Below are positions 35,623 to 44,409 of a stretch of 64,000 bases of DNA, in pieces; the first letter of the stretch is position 1; every line of letters begins with the position of its first letter. The translations under genes were made by a program, and so were the position numbers. This stretch comes from Sulfuricurvum sp. (GTDB lineage: Bacteria; Campylobacterota; Campylobacteria; Campylobacterales; Sulfurimonadaceae), in NCBI RefSeq assembly GCF_030691015.1, contig NZ_JAUYFF010000014.1, positions 1 through 64,000 of the forward strand. The letters are read 5' to 3'. The notes under the pieces were generated by a model, which did not search any database, was not told the origin of the DNA, and saw nothing but the letters and a program-made list of their open reading frames with translations.

Positions 35623-36219
35623 ATGTCACGTATGAAATTTTATTGTGACGATTACCGATGCATCGATTGTAACGGGTGTGTCGTCGCGTGTAAAGAAGCG
35701 CATGAAATTCCTGTCGGCGTCAATCGCCGACGGGTTATAACCATCAACGAGGGGATCGAAGGTAAACAGAAATCTCTCTCAGTGGCATGTATGCATTGTT
35801 CCGATGCACCGTGTCAAAAAGTGTGTCCGACGGATTGTTTTTATATCCGAACGGACGGAATCGTATTGCATGACAAAGATAAATGTATCGGATGCGGCTA
35901 TTGCCTTTATGCATGTCCTTTCGGTGCTCCGCAGTTTGGACATGAAGGTATCTTCGGTGTCAAAGGGGTCATGGATAAATGTACCTTTTGTGCCGGTGGA
36001 CCGGATGAAACGCTCAGCGAGAATGAATTTGAACATTACGGACAAAACCGTATCGCCGAGGGGAAAATCCCGATGTGTGCATCGATGTGTTCAACCAAAG
36101 CGCTCATTGCCGGCGATGCCTCTGAAGTCGATAAGATTTATGAGTATCGCACTGCTAAACGCGGTGATAATACATCGTTGAAACCATACGGATGGGAGGC
36201 ATACAACAATGGAAAGTAA
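35623..36219 (+). CDS. fdhB: Formate dehydrogenase iron-sulfur subunit FdhB
   Basis: 198 residues. Four ferredoxin-type Cys groups are visible: CIDCNGCVVACKE, CMHCSDAPCQKVCP, CIGCGYCLYACP and the split CTFC...CASMC. This is the standard four-cluster subunit that wires FdhA to the membrane cytochrome. No leader of its own, so it is probably exported with FdhA. It overlaps fdhC by 11 bases. Confidence 0.96.
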   Translation: MSRMKFYCDDYRCIDCNGCVVACKEAHEIPVGVNRRRVITINEGIEGKQKSLSVACMHCSDAPCQKVCPTDCFYIRTDGIVLHDKDKCIGCGYCLYACPFGAPQFGHEGIFGVKGVMDKCTFCAGGPDETLSENEFEHYGQNRIAEGKIPMCASMCSTKALIAGDASEVDKIYEYRTAKRGDNTSLKPYGWEAYNNGK

Positions 36220-37156
36220 AACTTTTTGGGAGTGTAATAAAGCCTACATTCTAACGGCTCTTGGGCTTGGTGTAGTCGGATTCGTTTTTGTCGGATTTTT
36301 GATGATTATGGATTGGGGTTACCTGATCCAATATACGATGCATGCACTGATCGGTGATACCAGCGGTGTACTTACTGCTCCCGCTTCAGAGTTGGAGCAA
36401 ATGGTGAATGCCGCTTTCGGTCCGGCTTACAATAGCGTTGCTCCTGAAATTATTCGTGCGAGCAATGAGCGTCAAGAGTATATATGGTACGTATTCTTTG
36501 CCGAGATTATGATTTTTGTCTTTTTGTACATTAAAAACGGTCGAGTCACGCCGACGATTACACGTCCTAACGATACGGTTCAAGTATTGACATCGTTCCA
36601 ACGAGCGGTGATTTGGCTGAATATCGGGATGATTTCCATACTCGTATTGACCGGATTTAATATTACATGGGGTTTACGCTCTGAGGGGGGAGATATTCCT
36701 CGTATCTTGAGAGAATTCCATGAATTAACCGGTTTGGCATGGATCGGTGTTTGGCTCGTCTTTACCGTTATTGCGGCTAAAGATATGAAAGGGTGGAGAA
36801 AAAACAGCACGTTCCGCCATTTCTTGCCGGGAAGCTTTAAACCTTCCAAGCGAGTTATCTGGTTTTTCTATGCCGCTATGGGGGCAGCACTGTGTTTCAG
36901 CGGTGCGATGATTATTACATTGCATCCGAGTTCATTGACCCATGCTGATGTGATTCAATTCCGACGTGTATTGCTCTATCTACACTTCGGTGCCAGTGTT
37001 TTGATCATGTTCTTTATCCTTGATTTTGTCTACGCCTCGGCGGTTTCAGTCAAAGGATATCTAAAAGGGCTATGGAGCGGTAACTATCCGAGAGAATATC
37101 TTGAACAGGTAGCTCCGGACGTATTGGAAGATTTGAAAAAAGCGGGACGCGCATAA
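36209..37156 (+). CDS. fdhC: Formate dehydrogenase cytochrome b subunit FdhC
   Basis: 315 residues. Membrane segments at about 14-35, 90-105, 130-152, 178-195, 222-240 and 265-285. Conserved His residues fall in the helix ends (FHELTGLAWIGVWLVF and LYLHFGASVLIMFF), fitting di-heme cytochrome b that reduces menaquinone. A loop of about 50 residues precedes the second membrane segment. Last gene before a hairpin terminator. Confidence 0.93.
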   Translation: MESKTFWECNKAYILTALGLGVVGFVFVGFLMIMDWGYLIQYTMHALIGDTSGVLTAPASELEQMVNAAFGPAYNSVAPEIIRASNERQEYIWYVFFAEIMIFVFLYIKNGRVTPTITRPNDTVQVLTSFQRAVIWLNIGMISILVLTGFNITWGLRSEGGDIPRILREFHELTGLAWIGVWLVFTVIAAKDMKGWRKNSTFRHFLPGSFKPSKRVIWFFYAAMGAALCFSGAMIITLHPSSLTHADVIQFRRVLLYLHFGASVLIMFFILDFVYASAVSVKGYLKGLWSGNYPREYLEQVAPDVLEDLKKAGRA

Positions 37157-37175
37157 CGTCTGGCATTGGTTCGAA

Positions 37176-37195
37176 GCGGAGGAGTTCTCCTCCGC
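37176..37195 (+). terminator. Intrinsic terminator or attenuator after fdhC
   Basis: GCGGAGGAG-TT-CTCCTCCGC, a 9-bp GC-rich stem (a 4-base loop is more realistic), followed by AATTTTATATATAG. It separates the structural fdh genes from fdhD and may lower fdhD expression. Confidence 0.75.
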
Positions 37196-37218
37196 AATTT
37201 TATATATAGGGTATCGAC

Positions 37219-38073
37219 ATGTCACAAGAAGTTCTTAAAAAATTGATTATCGAAAAAGTGTATCGTAACGGCTCCGTGATGATCGAAGAAGATGAGATTA
37301 TTGCCGAAGAGCGAATCGACTTTTATCTAAATGGAATGAAACTCCTCTCCGTCATGGGGATCGCACAGGATCAAGATGCCCATATCGTCGGATTTTTGAT
37401 GAGTGAAGGGGTTATTACGCATGTGGAAGATATCCATTCTTTAAGAATTTCCGATAACGGTTTATCGGTTTATATTGACGCATCGGTTAATGAAGATAAT
37501 ATTCAGAACCTTTTTAAAGAGAAGACCCTTACCACAGGATGCTGCGTCGGTGTGACGGGAAATGTGGAAGATAAAATCGTCAAAGAGTTTAACCGCTCTA
37601 CCGTGAGCTATAACGTTGATATGCTGTTTGACGAAGTGGATCGTTTTTACGGCAGCAGTGCACTGTTCCGCCAAAGCGGATGCGTCCATAAAGCACGATT
37701 GGTACTGAAAGAGGGTGAAGCGATCGAAGCGGAAGATGTCGGTCGTCATAACGCTATCGATAAAGTGATCGGGAAAGCCAGGTTGTCTCACGCCGATACC
37801 CAAGACGCTTTCTTGATTGTAAGCGGCAGACTCTCGATGGAGATGGTTGTCAAATGTGTCATGCACGGTATCACGATGGTGATTTCTAAAGCGGCTCCGA
37901 CACGGTTGGGGATTAAAACCGCCCAACTTCACGGTATAACGTTGATCGGATTCGCACGAGAGGGGAAAATGAATCTCTATACCCACTCCTCACGCGTCGA
38001 TACCGCGCATACGGTAATTCAAGCCGATTCGACCTCTTGTATCATAGAAGAGGTGTGTGTTGCAGCCTCTTAA
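37219..38073 (+). CDS. fdhD: FdhD, sulfurtransferase for formate dehydrogenase maturation
   Basis: 284 residues. FdhD passes sulfur from a cysteine desulfurase to the molybdenum cofactor of formate dehydrogenase. Here the usual CxxC is an adjacent pair Cys108-Cys109 (LTTGCCVGVTGN), followed by SGCVHKA, EDVGRHNAIDKVIG and SGRLSMEMVVKC, which are family motifs. It follows the fdhC terminator and overlaps the desulfurase-like gene by 17 bases. Confidence 0.94.
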   Translation: MSQEVLKKLIIEKVYRNGSVMIEEDEIIAEERIDFYLNGMKLLSVMGIAQDQDAHIVGFLMSEGVITHVEDIHSLRISDNGLSVYIDASVNEDNIQNLFKEKTLTTGCCVGVTGNVEDKIVKEFNRSTVSYNVDMLFDEVDRFYGSSALFRQSGCVHKARLVLKEGEAIEAEDVGRHNAIDKVIGKARLSHADTQDAFLIVSGRLSMEMVVKCVMHGITMVISKAAPTRLGIKTAQLHGITLIGFAREGKMNLYTHSSRVDTAHTVIQADSTSCIIEEVCVAAS

Positions 38074-39112
38074 AAAGCTCTATTGTCTCGATGTCAACCA
38101 CGCACCGAGCTTTCAGCCGTTTGATTCTGCACCCATAGGGATACGTTTACGCAGCGGTGACGGTGAAAGTCTTGAACTCTTAAAAAATCTAAACCGCTCC
38201 TTCGCAGCGGCTTTCGGATATTCCGAAGCGGTGTTTTGCAATTTTTCGCCTGCTGCTTTGAGTTTTTTTATCGATCAGGCTGTTCCTTCAAAAGAGATCA
38301 TTGCCTTCTCTTCAAAACTCCCTCATAATCTGTATCATGCCGGACAATTTCTCGAAAAATCAGGACGCACTATTCTCTGGATAGAGGCTGATGCCGAAGG
38401 GAGACTCAGTGAGGATTCTTTGGCTTCGGCAAAAGAGCGCGGAGCTCGCTATTTGGTGTGCAGTGCGGTTGATGAAGATACGTTTTATGTTGAGTCGATG
38501 AAAAGAGTTAACCGATATTTTGACATGAAACATCTGATTCTGGATTTGAGCAATGCGTTGAAACTAGAAAATATCCCCAAAGTATTTGCCGCATTCGTCT
38601 GGGGCTACAAAGTTGGTTCGTTTAAACATTCGGGTATTTTCCTTTGCAGTAAATGTTCCTTTACTGACATGATCCCCTCCATCGACTTAACGGTGTATGA
38701 CCATTTTTATAATACGTATATGAAAACGGCAAATGATTCGTATGAGAACATCGAAGAGATACGAGATTGTTTTGTGCAGCAGATTACGGATGCTCTGGGG
38801 TGCAGAGTAAAGTTGATGATAAATCCTAGCTTGACTCTGCCGAATTCCTGTTATATCGGATTTGACGGTGTATTTGCCCGAGATTTGATCCGATCCATGG
38901 CAATTGAAGGGATCTTTTTAACCAATGGAGAGCTTTGCTCTCTGGGATTGTCTCAACCCTCGCGTATTCTAAAGGCTATAGGATATTCAACGGAAGAAGC
39001 CAGTACGGCGATCAGTTTTTCATTTGGAAAAATGACGCAGGAAGAGGTAGAGAGTATCGGTGAAAAAATAATCTATAAATATAGACAGTTGAGGGCAATT
39101 CTCGTTGATTAA
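38057..39112 (+). CDS. Cysteine-desulfurase-like (NifS/IscS fold) PLP protein
   Basis: 351 residues from a GTG start that overlaps fdhD, so the exact start is uncertain. The aminotransferase class V fold is recognisable: LILDLSNAL with Asp163, GYKVGSFKHSG with the PLP Lys185, and ELCSLGLSQPSRILKAIGYS with Cys294 where IscS has its catalytic Cys. A C-terminal ISFSFGKMTQEEVE matches the IscS family end. Because IscS supplies sulfur to FdhD in E. coli, coupling to fdhD suggests a dedicated sulfur (or selenium) donor. The sequence is divergent and activity is unproven. Confidence 0.75.
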   Translation: MLQPLKKLYCLDVNHAPSFQPFDSAPIGIRLRSGDGESLELLKNLNRSFAAAFGYSEAVFCNFSPAALSFFIDQAVPSKEIIAFSSKLPHNLYHAGQFLEKSGRTILWIEADAEGRLSEDSLASAKERGARYLVCSAVDEDTFYVESMKRVNRYFDMKHLILDLSNALKLENIPKVFAAFVWGYKVGSFKHSGIFLCSKCSFTDMIPSIDLTVYDHFYNTYMKTANDSYENIEEIRDCFVQQITDALGCRVKLMINPSLTLPNSCYIGFDGVFARDLIRSMAIEGIFLTNGELCSLGLSQPSRILKAIGYSTEEASTAISFSFGKMTQEEVESIGEKIIYKYRQLRAILVD

Positions 39113-39186
39113 ATAAAGTAGCCTGTCCTCTTTTCTCAATGAGAGATAATGAGTTATAGGTATTACCTGACCCTTTTTCTTGAGGC

Positions 39187-39996
39187 TTATATGAGATTGT
39201 TAAGCTGATATCCGCATGCCTTCAATTCTTTGGCAATTTCGTTTTTCCATGCCCCATGTGGGTCTAAACTTACATATACAACACCACTGATATCATTTGG
39301 TGTTTCAATATCCCCCCTGACTAAGGAGCATACATTTTCTCTCCCAAGTTTTGCCATAAGGTAACCATGTTCAAAAACTACATTTTGGCGTGCCCTATTT
39401 TTAGGAGAGATACCCGATTCATGAACTCCTCGTCCAAGATCACATGCTGTATATAGAACAAGAGCAAAATCAGCATCATTTGAGTAGTGCTCAATTTTTT
39501 CTATGATTGTCATTCCTGCGCTGGCTTGTTCATGTAAAATAATTGCTTCTAATCCAAGCTTTTCTATAAATCTGCTAACTTCTTGCTTTGCTTCATTGTC
39601 GCGTCCATGAACGATGAACACTTTTCGCTTATTTCTTGCAACAACTTTTGACTGAAGCATAGACACATTTTGAAGTGTGCTAGTTGCTTGCGTTTGTTGG
39701 ATAGGTTGTCCAAATTCAAGAACATCAAGAATCGGTGTAAATTCTTCTGATATAAAAGTTCGTCGTTCAGCGTAAGTCCCAAATTTTTGTTTGATAAATT
39801 CCCAGAATGTATCAAGACTACGATGTTGTTTTAACCATGTTGGTAATAAAGGCGAAATATTTGGATTGCTTAATAGTTCATGACGTAATATTTCAAATTC
39901 ACGTGAATCAGCAACGAGTCCAGTTGCTCTGGAAGTTAAAAGATTTGCTAGATAGCTAGCTTTATCAAAATCAGTCTCTAAGAATTTAATACTCAA
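39187..39996 (-). CDS. TIR-like nucleotide-binding effector with AbiJ-like N-terminal domain
   Basis: 269 residues. The C-terminal half is the CAP12/Pycsar-type TIR family: RKVFIVHGRDNEAKQEVSRF, ASAGMTIIEKIEHY, FALVLYTACDLG and RARQNVVFEHGYLMAKLG, the last holding the Glu expected to act on NAD. The N-terminal half (LPTWLKQHRSLDTFWEFIKQ then FGTYAERRTFI) resembles the N-terminal domain found in AbiJ-type abortive-infection proteins. A phage-defence effector is the natural reading, but no partner gene is next to it. It is AT-rich and lies in an accessory patch. Confidence 0.75.
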   Translation of the reverse strand: MSIKFLETDFDKASYLANLLTSRATGLVADSREFEILRHELLSNPNISPLLPTWLKQHRSLDTFWEFIKQKFGTYAERRTFISEEFTPILDVLEFGQPIQQTQATSTLQNVSMLQSKVVARNKRKVFIVHGRDNEAKQEVSRFIEKLGLEAIILHEQASAGMTIIEKIEHYSNDADFALVLYTACDLGRGVHESGISPKNRARQNVVFEHGYLMAKLGRENVCSLVRGDIETPNDISGVVYVSLDPHGAWKNEIAKELKACGYQLNNLI

Positions 39997-40092
39997 TTTT
40001 ATAGACCCTTTCTTAAATCAATATCAAACAAAATGACATATTTTTATTGATTTTACTATGAAATGTGGAAGATTACAAGAGAAAAGAAAATG

Positions 40093-40150
40093 GATTCAAG
40101 TACGGGATGACGAAGAACTGGATTCCCAATCGAGTTGGGAATGACGGAAG
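40093..40150. repeat. REP-like palindromic repeat
   Basis: TGGATTCCCAATCGAGTTGGGAATGACGG contains a hairpin ATTCCCAA-TCGAG-TTGGGAAT at 40124-40144. A degenerate half-copy (TGGATTCAAGTACGGGATGACGA) precedes it at about 40093. It resembles short interspersed palindromes found in many bacterial genomes. No second full copy is seen in the window. Confidence 0.5.
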
Positions 40151-40193
40151 GTGTTTCGTTTGTGGTGGGCTGGGATAAATGTAAGCTAGGGTG

Positions 40194-41033
40194 TTATTTA
40201 ATCTTCTTTCGTTCTGTGGCTTCCAATACAGCTTTTGCATTCAAGCTCGTCACCACTTTTTTACCTGTTTGCGCTTCCAACTCTTGGAGGGCCACTTTGG
40301 CAACTTTTCCACCTTGGGCTGCTACTTTTTTGCTTTCTTCAAACGTTTCAGGGCTTAGTGCTTGTGAAATATCTTTTGTAGAAGCTTCAGCCAACATATT
40401 TAAAATAAGTTCGGTGTTGGTCATGTTATCCCGTAGGTTTTCTTTTTTTAACCCTTTTAGAATTTTATACTCTTTGGTGGTTTTGTCTGCCCATGTTTTG
40501 GTGATAATATCGGTGAGAGTTGCGAACTGCATCCCCTCTCTTATCCCTCTTGATTTCCACTCATCGGTAAGTTCTTTGCGGATTTCGATACTTTTTAGCC
40601 GTTGGTTGATCCAGTTTTCACTGTATCCTAGTTCTAAATATTGTTTTAATGCTCTATCTATACTTAGCTCAGGGTCTTGCATTTCATCTAACCGCTCACT
40701 AGCGATTTGTGCTAACCAAAGTTTAAAGGGTTCTGCTTTTGGGCTTGGAATAGACTGGATCAGTCTGAAAATTTGTTCGGTATCGGCAACATCGGTTTTA
40801 TAAAATTTGCCGTCTGTAGATTTCATTTTCAGTTGACTACAATTTGTAGCCAACTGACTTCCTTCTGCTTTGAGTCTCGTTTTTAAAACACTCCAATATT
40901 TTCTCGCATTTGGACTTTCAGTAAGTATTTCAACTACATCAACAATAGAGATATACCACTTTTCGTTTTCCTCATCCCAGAGGGTGCGTACTTTTTTAGT
41001 GTCAAAAATTTGAATACTATCGTGAGTATTCAT
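40194..41033 (-). CDS. Phage antirepressor-like protein
   Basis: 279 residues. The N-terminal part (VRTLWDEENEKWYISIVDVV ... SPNARKYWSVLKTRL) matches the BRO-type N-terminal domain of phage antirepressors. The rest is helical (FRLIQSIPSPKAEPFKLWLA, SIEIRKELTDEWKSRGI, LSPETFEESKKVAAQGG). Stand-alone copies of this family are frequent remnants in bacterial genomes. No other phage gene adjoins, so I treat it as part of a small accessory patch. Confidence 0.75.
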   Translation of the reverse strand: MNTHDSIQIFDTKKVRTLWDEENEKWYISIVDVVEILTESPNARKYWSVLKTRLKAEGSQLATNCSQLKMKSTDGKFYKTDVADTEQIFRLIQSIPSPKAEPFKLWLAQIASERLDEMQDPELSIDRALKQYLELGYSENWINQRLKSIEIRKELTDEWKSRGIREGMQFATLTDIITKTWADKTTKEYKILKGLKKENLRDNMTNTELILNMLAEASTKDISQALSPETFEESKKVAAQGGKVAKVALQELEAQTGKKVVTSLNAKAVLEATERKKIK

Positions 41034-41182
41034 CTCAATACTTCAGCACAAATTTCAAGCTTCATTTTTAATGTTCCTCATTTGGCGCATATTCGATTTG
41101 TTTTTTATTCTATCTAAACCACGTTAAAATGGATCGATAAGTTGGCAATTTGACATATTTTCAATCTTCATTTTTCCAGTCT

Positions 41183-41722
41183 TTAGCGAAACCTTTTGAC
41201 ATATGCGTGACAATAGGGCTGTTTAGCCTTTTTGGCGTAGTAATCTTGATGATAGATTTCGGCAGGATAAAATGCAGAGAGCGGGAGGAGTTTTGTCGCG
41301 ACTTTATAACCATTAGCGTTCAACTCTTTTATCAAAGAGCGGACAATTCGGCGTTCTTTTTCATCGTTTACAAATATGGCAGATAGATACTGCTCTCCGA
41401 TGTCGGGCCCTTGACCGTCTTGCTGGGTAGGATCGTGAATCTCGAAAAAAGCTTTTGTCAGTGTTTCATACGAGATAAGTGAGGAATCATAGATCACTTC
41501 GACCGTCTCTAAATGACCTGTGTTATGACGTACTACCTGTGCATAGGTAGGATTTTTAACATGACCGCCCATGTATCCTGATTGTACCTTTTTAACCCCT
41601 TTGAGTTTTTCAAGATGATATTCAACACCCCAAAAACACCCTCCTGCATAATAGGCTTTTGACAAAGTCGAAGCATGCACCATCACAGAAGTAAAGATGA
41701 GCAGAATCCATAACGCTTTCAT
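41183..41722 (-). CDS. msrA: Peptide methionine sulfoxide reductase MsrA, exported
   Basis: 179 residues with a leader MKALWILLIFTSVMVHAST. The catalytic motif GGCFWGVEYHLEKL holds the active Cys; SGYMGG, HNTGHLETVEV and HDPTQQDGQGPDIGEQY are the usual family blocks. It reduces methionine-S-sulfoxide in oxidised proteins. The leader places it in the periplasm. Confidence 0.96.
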   Translation of the reverse strand: MKALWILLIFTSVMVHASTLSKAYYAGGCFWGVEYHLEKLKGVKKVQSGYMGGHVKNPTYAQVVRHNTGHLETVEVIYDSSLISYETLTKAFFEIHDPTQQDGQGPDIGEQYLSAIFVNDEKERRIVRSLIKELNANGYKVATKLLPLSAFYPAEIYHQDYYAKKAKQPYCHAYVKRFR

Positions 41723-41781
41723 AGTATCACCCCCCGAAAGATATTCATATTATGCACTCATGACACTGGTATCTCGGTAAA

Positions 41782-42345
41782 ATGTCGAATAAAATTCATG
41801 TAGACACCGATGGAGAACACTTGATCATTCTTGACTTTGAAACCAACTCCGCCAATATCCATGACGTGATTGAAGTTGCGGCATTTCGGATTAAAAGAGA
41901 AGAGGGGGCTTATGTCATTGCTGACACGTTTCATCGCTACTACTTTTCAGAATACGAAGTGAATCCTCACGCACTTGCCGTCCATAAACTCTCCCCCGAT
42001 CGAATCGAGCGACTACGAGCCAATGTCGATTATGCAGAGTATTTCGTAGAAGATCAGGAATTTGCAGAGTTTTGTCGGGGAGCTAAAACACTTATAGCTC
42101 ACAATATAGCGTTTGAACTGCGCCATATCGGTGAACTTGTCCGATTCGAGAAACACTTCTGCACGATGAAAACCAACAAGAAGATTGTAGGGGCTCTCAA
42201 TATCAGAGGGAGTCTCAAAAATCCGAAACTATTAGAAACCTGCCGATATTACCGAATTGACTTCGATGAAAATCAGTATCACAGCGCCGTGTATGATGTC
42301 ACAAAAACACTTGAGATACTCAACCGCATGGATGTAGAGATTTGA
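41782..42345 (+). CDS. DEDDh 3'-5' exonuclease (DnaQ-like)
   Basis: 187 residues. Exo motifs: ILDFETNS (Exo I, D-x-E), HNIAFELRHIGEL (Exo II) and HSAVYDVTKTLEIL (Exo IIIh, His...Asp). This fits a stand-alone DNA exonuclease such as an epsilon-subunit homologue or ExoX type. The start is the ATG at 41782 after AACTCATGACACTGG; no strong ribosome site is seen. Confidence 0.88.
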   Translation: MSNKIHVDTDGEHLIILDFETNSANIHDVIEVAAFRIKREEGAYVIADTFHRYYFSEYEVNPHALAVHKLSPDRIERLRANVDYAEYFVEDQEFAEFCRGAKTLIAHNIAFELRHIGELVRFEKHFCTMKTNKKIVGALNIRGSLKNPKLLETCRYYRIDFDENQYHSAVYDVTKTLEILNRMDVEI

Positions 42346-42657
42346 TTTTATTCAATACATCCAAAAGCCATATTGGTGATATGGTATTCTTTATGGCTTC
42401 TACGACGAAAATTAAACAATCGTTTGAGTAAACGTATCATAGTGAACCTTTCATGCAAAAATTTGCATATATCGAAGGATGATTTTTCGAGGACTAAAGG
42501 AGTATGCCACTATACCCATGAGAGTTTTATAAGCATTTTTTTGCGCTTGATTCTTTTCAGTTTTGTCTTTGTTAAATCAGATTTATGTTTAGTTGATAAT
42601 TACCGATTTAATAGGTAAGAGAAAGTATTAAAAATATTAATAGAAAGCGGGTTCATT
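42346..42657. other. Intergenic region with inverted repeats, no convincing gene
   Basis: 312 bases. CCATAT-TGGTG-ATATGG at about 42369-42385 lies inside a wider AAGCCATA...TATGGCTT repeat. An 81-codon open frame (42373-42618) has no ribosome site or recognisable product and is not called. Confidence 0.4.
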
Positions 42658-43869
42658 TTGAATAGAGTATATTTAGCTAAACAAAAAATTTTTAATCGGC
42701 AAGGGAAGTTATTTGCCTATGAACTGCTTTTTAGAGACCATGCCTACGGGATCAAAGAGTTTCCAACCAATATCCGGGCTACCTCGCAAGTTCTTTTAAA
42801 TACGCTGACCAATATAAAAATCAATGAGCTGTTGGGAGATAATGGAGTTGCATTTATCAATATGGATGAGCATGCGTTGATCTCCGGGATTATTGATCTT
42901 TTAGATAAAGATCGGTTTGTTATCGAGATTTTAGAGACAACGGATTTGAATGATAAAGTTCTAGCAAAAATTAAACAGTACCATAAACGAGGTTTCAAAA
43001 TCGCGATTGATGATTTTGATTGCAGTGTTGAAATGATAAAAAAGTTTACACCCATCCTCAAATATATTCATATTATTAAAATTGATGTCCTTGCCGCAGA
43101 ACAAGAAAATTTGAAAAAGGTTATGGGTAAGATCAAACAACTTGGGATAAAAGTTCTGGCTGAGAAGGTAGAAACAGAAGAAGAATATAAAAGTTACTTG
43201 GCAATGGGATTTGACTTGTTTCAAGGATACCATCTTCACAAACCCGAAGTAGTAGAGATGGACAGGTTTAAAGACGCAACCCAAATGATCATTTTAACCT
43301 TGATAAAATTGGTCAAAAATGATGGACAAACATCAGAAATAGAGTCATTTATTAAACAACGAGCGGATCTCTCCTATAAATTGGTTAAATTTATCAATAA
43401 TCATGGCAAATTTGAGACGAGAGTCGAATCGATTACGCAGATCATTACGCTTCTTGGCAGGGATAAGCTTTTGCGTTGGCTCCTTTTGTATCTTTATGCC
43501 GAAGTCTCTGAAAATCCGATTTCTGAGACGATCATGAGCATTGCGGTTCGAAGAGCGGAGAGAATGGAAGAGGAGGCGCATCACAGTGATAAAGACAAAG
43601 CCTATCTAGCCGGAATGTTCACAATGCTAGGCGCACTTTTTGAAACAGATATCAAAAATGTGATGAAAGATATTAAAATGGACAAAGATATTACCGATCT
43701 CGTCGTTGCAAAAAAAGGGAAATTCTTATCCAGTTTTAAAAAAGCGGAACACTCTGAGAGAGAATATTTAAAGTCACTTTTATGCAACAGTTTTGATAAA
43801 ATCGATATTACACTGATACTCTATGCGTTAGAACTCAGCAATATACATATCGATGAAAATAGATTATAA
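42658..43869 (+). CDS. EAL-HDOD signalling protein (YuxH type)
   Basis: 403 residues from a TTG start. The first 200 residues form an EAL-like domain (FAYELLFR in place of EAL, IKIAIDDFD-type core FKIAIDDFD, LAEKVET, FQGYHLHKP). The last 200 form an HDOD domain (LSYKLVKFINNH, ITLLGRDKLLRWLLLYLYAE). In this family the EAL part is often enzymatically altered and acts in c-di-GMP-linked regulation. The weak TTG start implies low expression. Confidence 0.88.
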   Translation: MNRVYLAKQKIFNRQGKLFAYELLFRDHAYGIKEFPTNIRATSQVLLNTLTNIKINELLGDNGVAFINMDEHALISGIIDLLDKDRFVIEILETTDLNDKVLAKIKQYHKRGFKIAIDDFDCSVEMIKKFTPILKYIHIIKIDVLAAEQENLKKVMGKIKQLGIKVLAEKVETEEEYKSYLAMGFDLFQGYHLHKPEVVEMDRFKDATQMIILTLIKLVKNDGQTSEIESFIKQRADLSYKLVKFINNHGKFETRVESITQIITLLGRDKLLRWLLLYLYAEVSENPISETIMSIAVRRAERMEEEAHHSDKDKAYLAGMFTMLGALFETDIKNVMKDIKMDKDITDLVVAKKGKFLSSFKKAEHSEREYLKSLLCNSFDKIDITLILYALELSNIHIDENRL

Positions 43870-43922
43870 AATTCTTTACAGATGAATAAAAAATGCATTT
43901 ATAGATTCAAAAAGGATCTAGT

Positions 43923-44120
43923 ATGTCAGAGATGAATGAAGCAGAACACAAAAAAGAGCTGGCAAAACTCAAACGTTTAGCCGTAGAGGTCGCCTCTGAA
44001 ATCCACGATATCGTCGAAGATACCGTATGGACAAATCACGTAAAAATGCCTGAATTGGCTCAAAAATTGTATGAAGCGGTTGAAAAAGCTAACGCCTATA
44101 AAGCGGAGCACTCCCTCTAA
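43923..44120 (+). CDS. Small nif-associated helical protein (CCE_0567-like)
   Basis: 65 residues, two predicted helices (EAEHKKELAKLKRLAVEVAS and PELAQKLYEAVEKANAYKAE). It resembles the small Rop-like family usually found in nitrogenase gene clusters. RBS AAAGGATCT is present. The next gene starts 10 bases downstream. Its function in nitrogen fixation is not established; a metal-binding role has been proposed for the family. Confidence 0.75.
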   Translation: MSEMNEAEHKKELAKLKRLAVEVASEIHDIVEDTVWTNHVKMPELAQKLYEAVEKANAYKAEHSL

Positions 44121-44130
44121 GGGGTGATGT

Positions 44131-44409
44131 ATGGCAACAAAAGAAGAGGTCTTAGCACTCGAAGTGTGTGAATGCGGCAACAAGAGCGTTGCCGAAGCGA
44201 TCACTATTTTTCAAGAAACCTCACTTCCCTATAAAAAAGCGAAAAAACTGGTGACAGAGTGTGACAAAAGCTGCTGTCGTGCAGCTCTTTTGCGACTCTT
44301 CGATATGGCGTATTTCGGGAAATTCGATTACGATGAAATAGAGCGATTGATTCAACTGCGTCACGATAAGCTCGGAGAGTTGCTCGAGCGGATGAAAACG
44401 GGACGATGA
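44131..44409 (+). CDS. Small Cys-containing (BFD-like) protein near nif
   Basis: 92 residues. The first half has VCECGNKSVAEAITIFQ and a later CDKSCC, the C-x-C ... C-x3-CC arrangement of bacterioferritin-associated-ferredoxin-like [2Fe-2S] modules. The second half is helical (YDEIERLIQLRHDKLGELLE). It overlaps the following GNAT gene by 4 bases. A redox or cluster-carrier role is inferred from motif and from its place next to nitrogenase. Confidence 0.6.
   Translation: MATKEEVLALEVCECGNKSVAEAITIFQETSLPYKKAKKLVTECDKSCCRAALLRLFDMAYFGKFDYDEIERLIQLRHDKLGELLERMKTGR

Noticed and set aside
40093-40150. CRISPR repeat or transposon end
   Set aside because: Only one full copy and one degenerate half-copy, no spacers, no transposase. 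No CRISPR array was found anywhere in the window.
42373-42618. 81-codon open frame after the exonuclease gene
   Set aside because: No ribosome site, no recognisable domain and a composition like the surrounding non-coding DNA.
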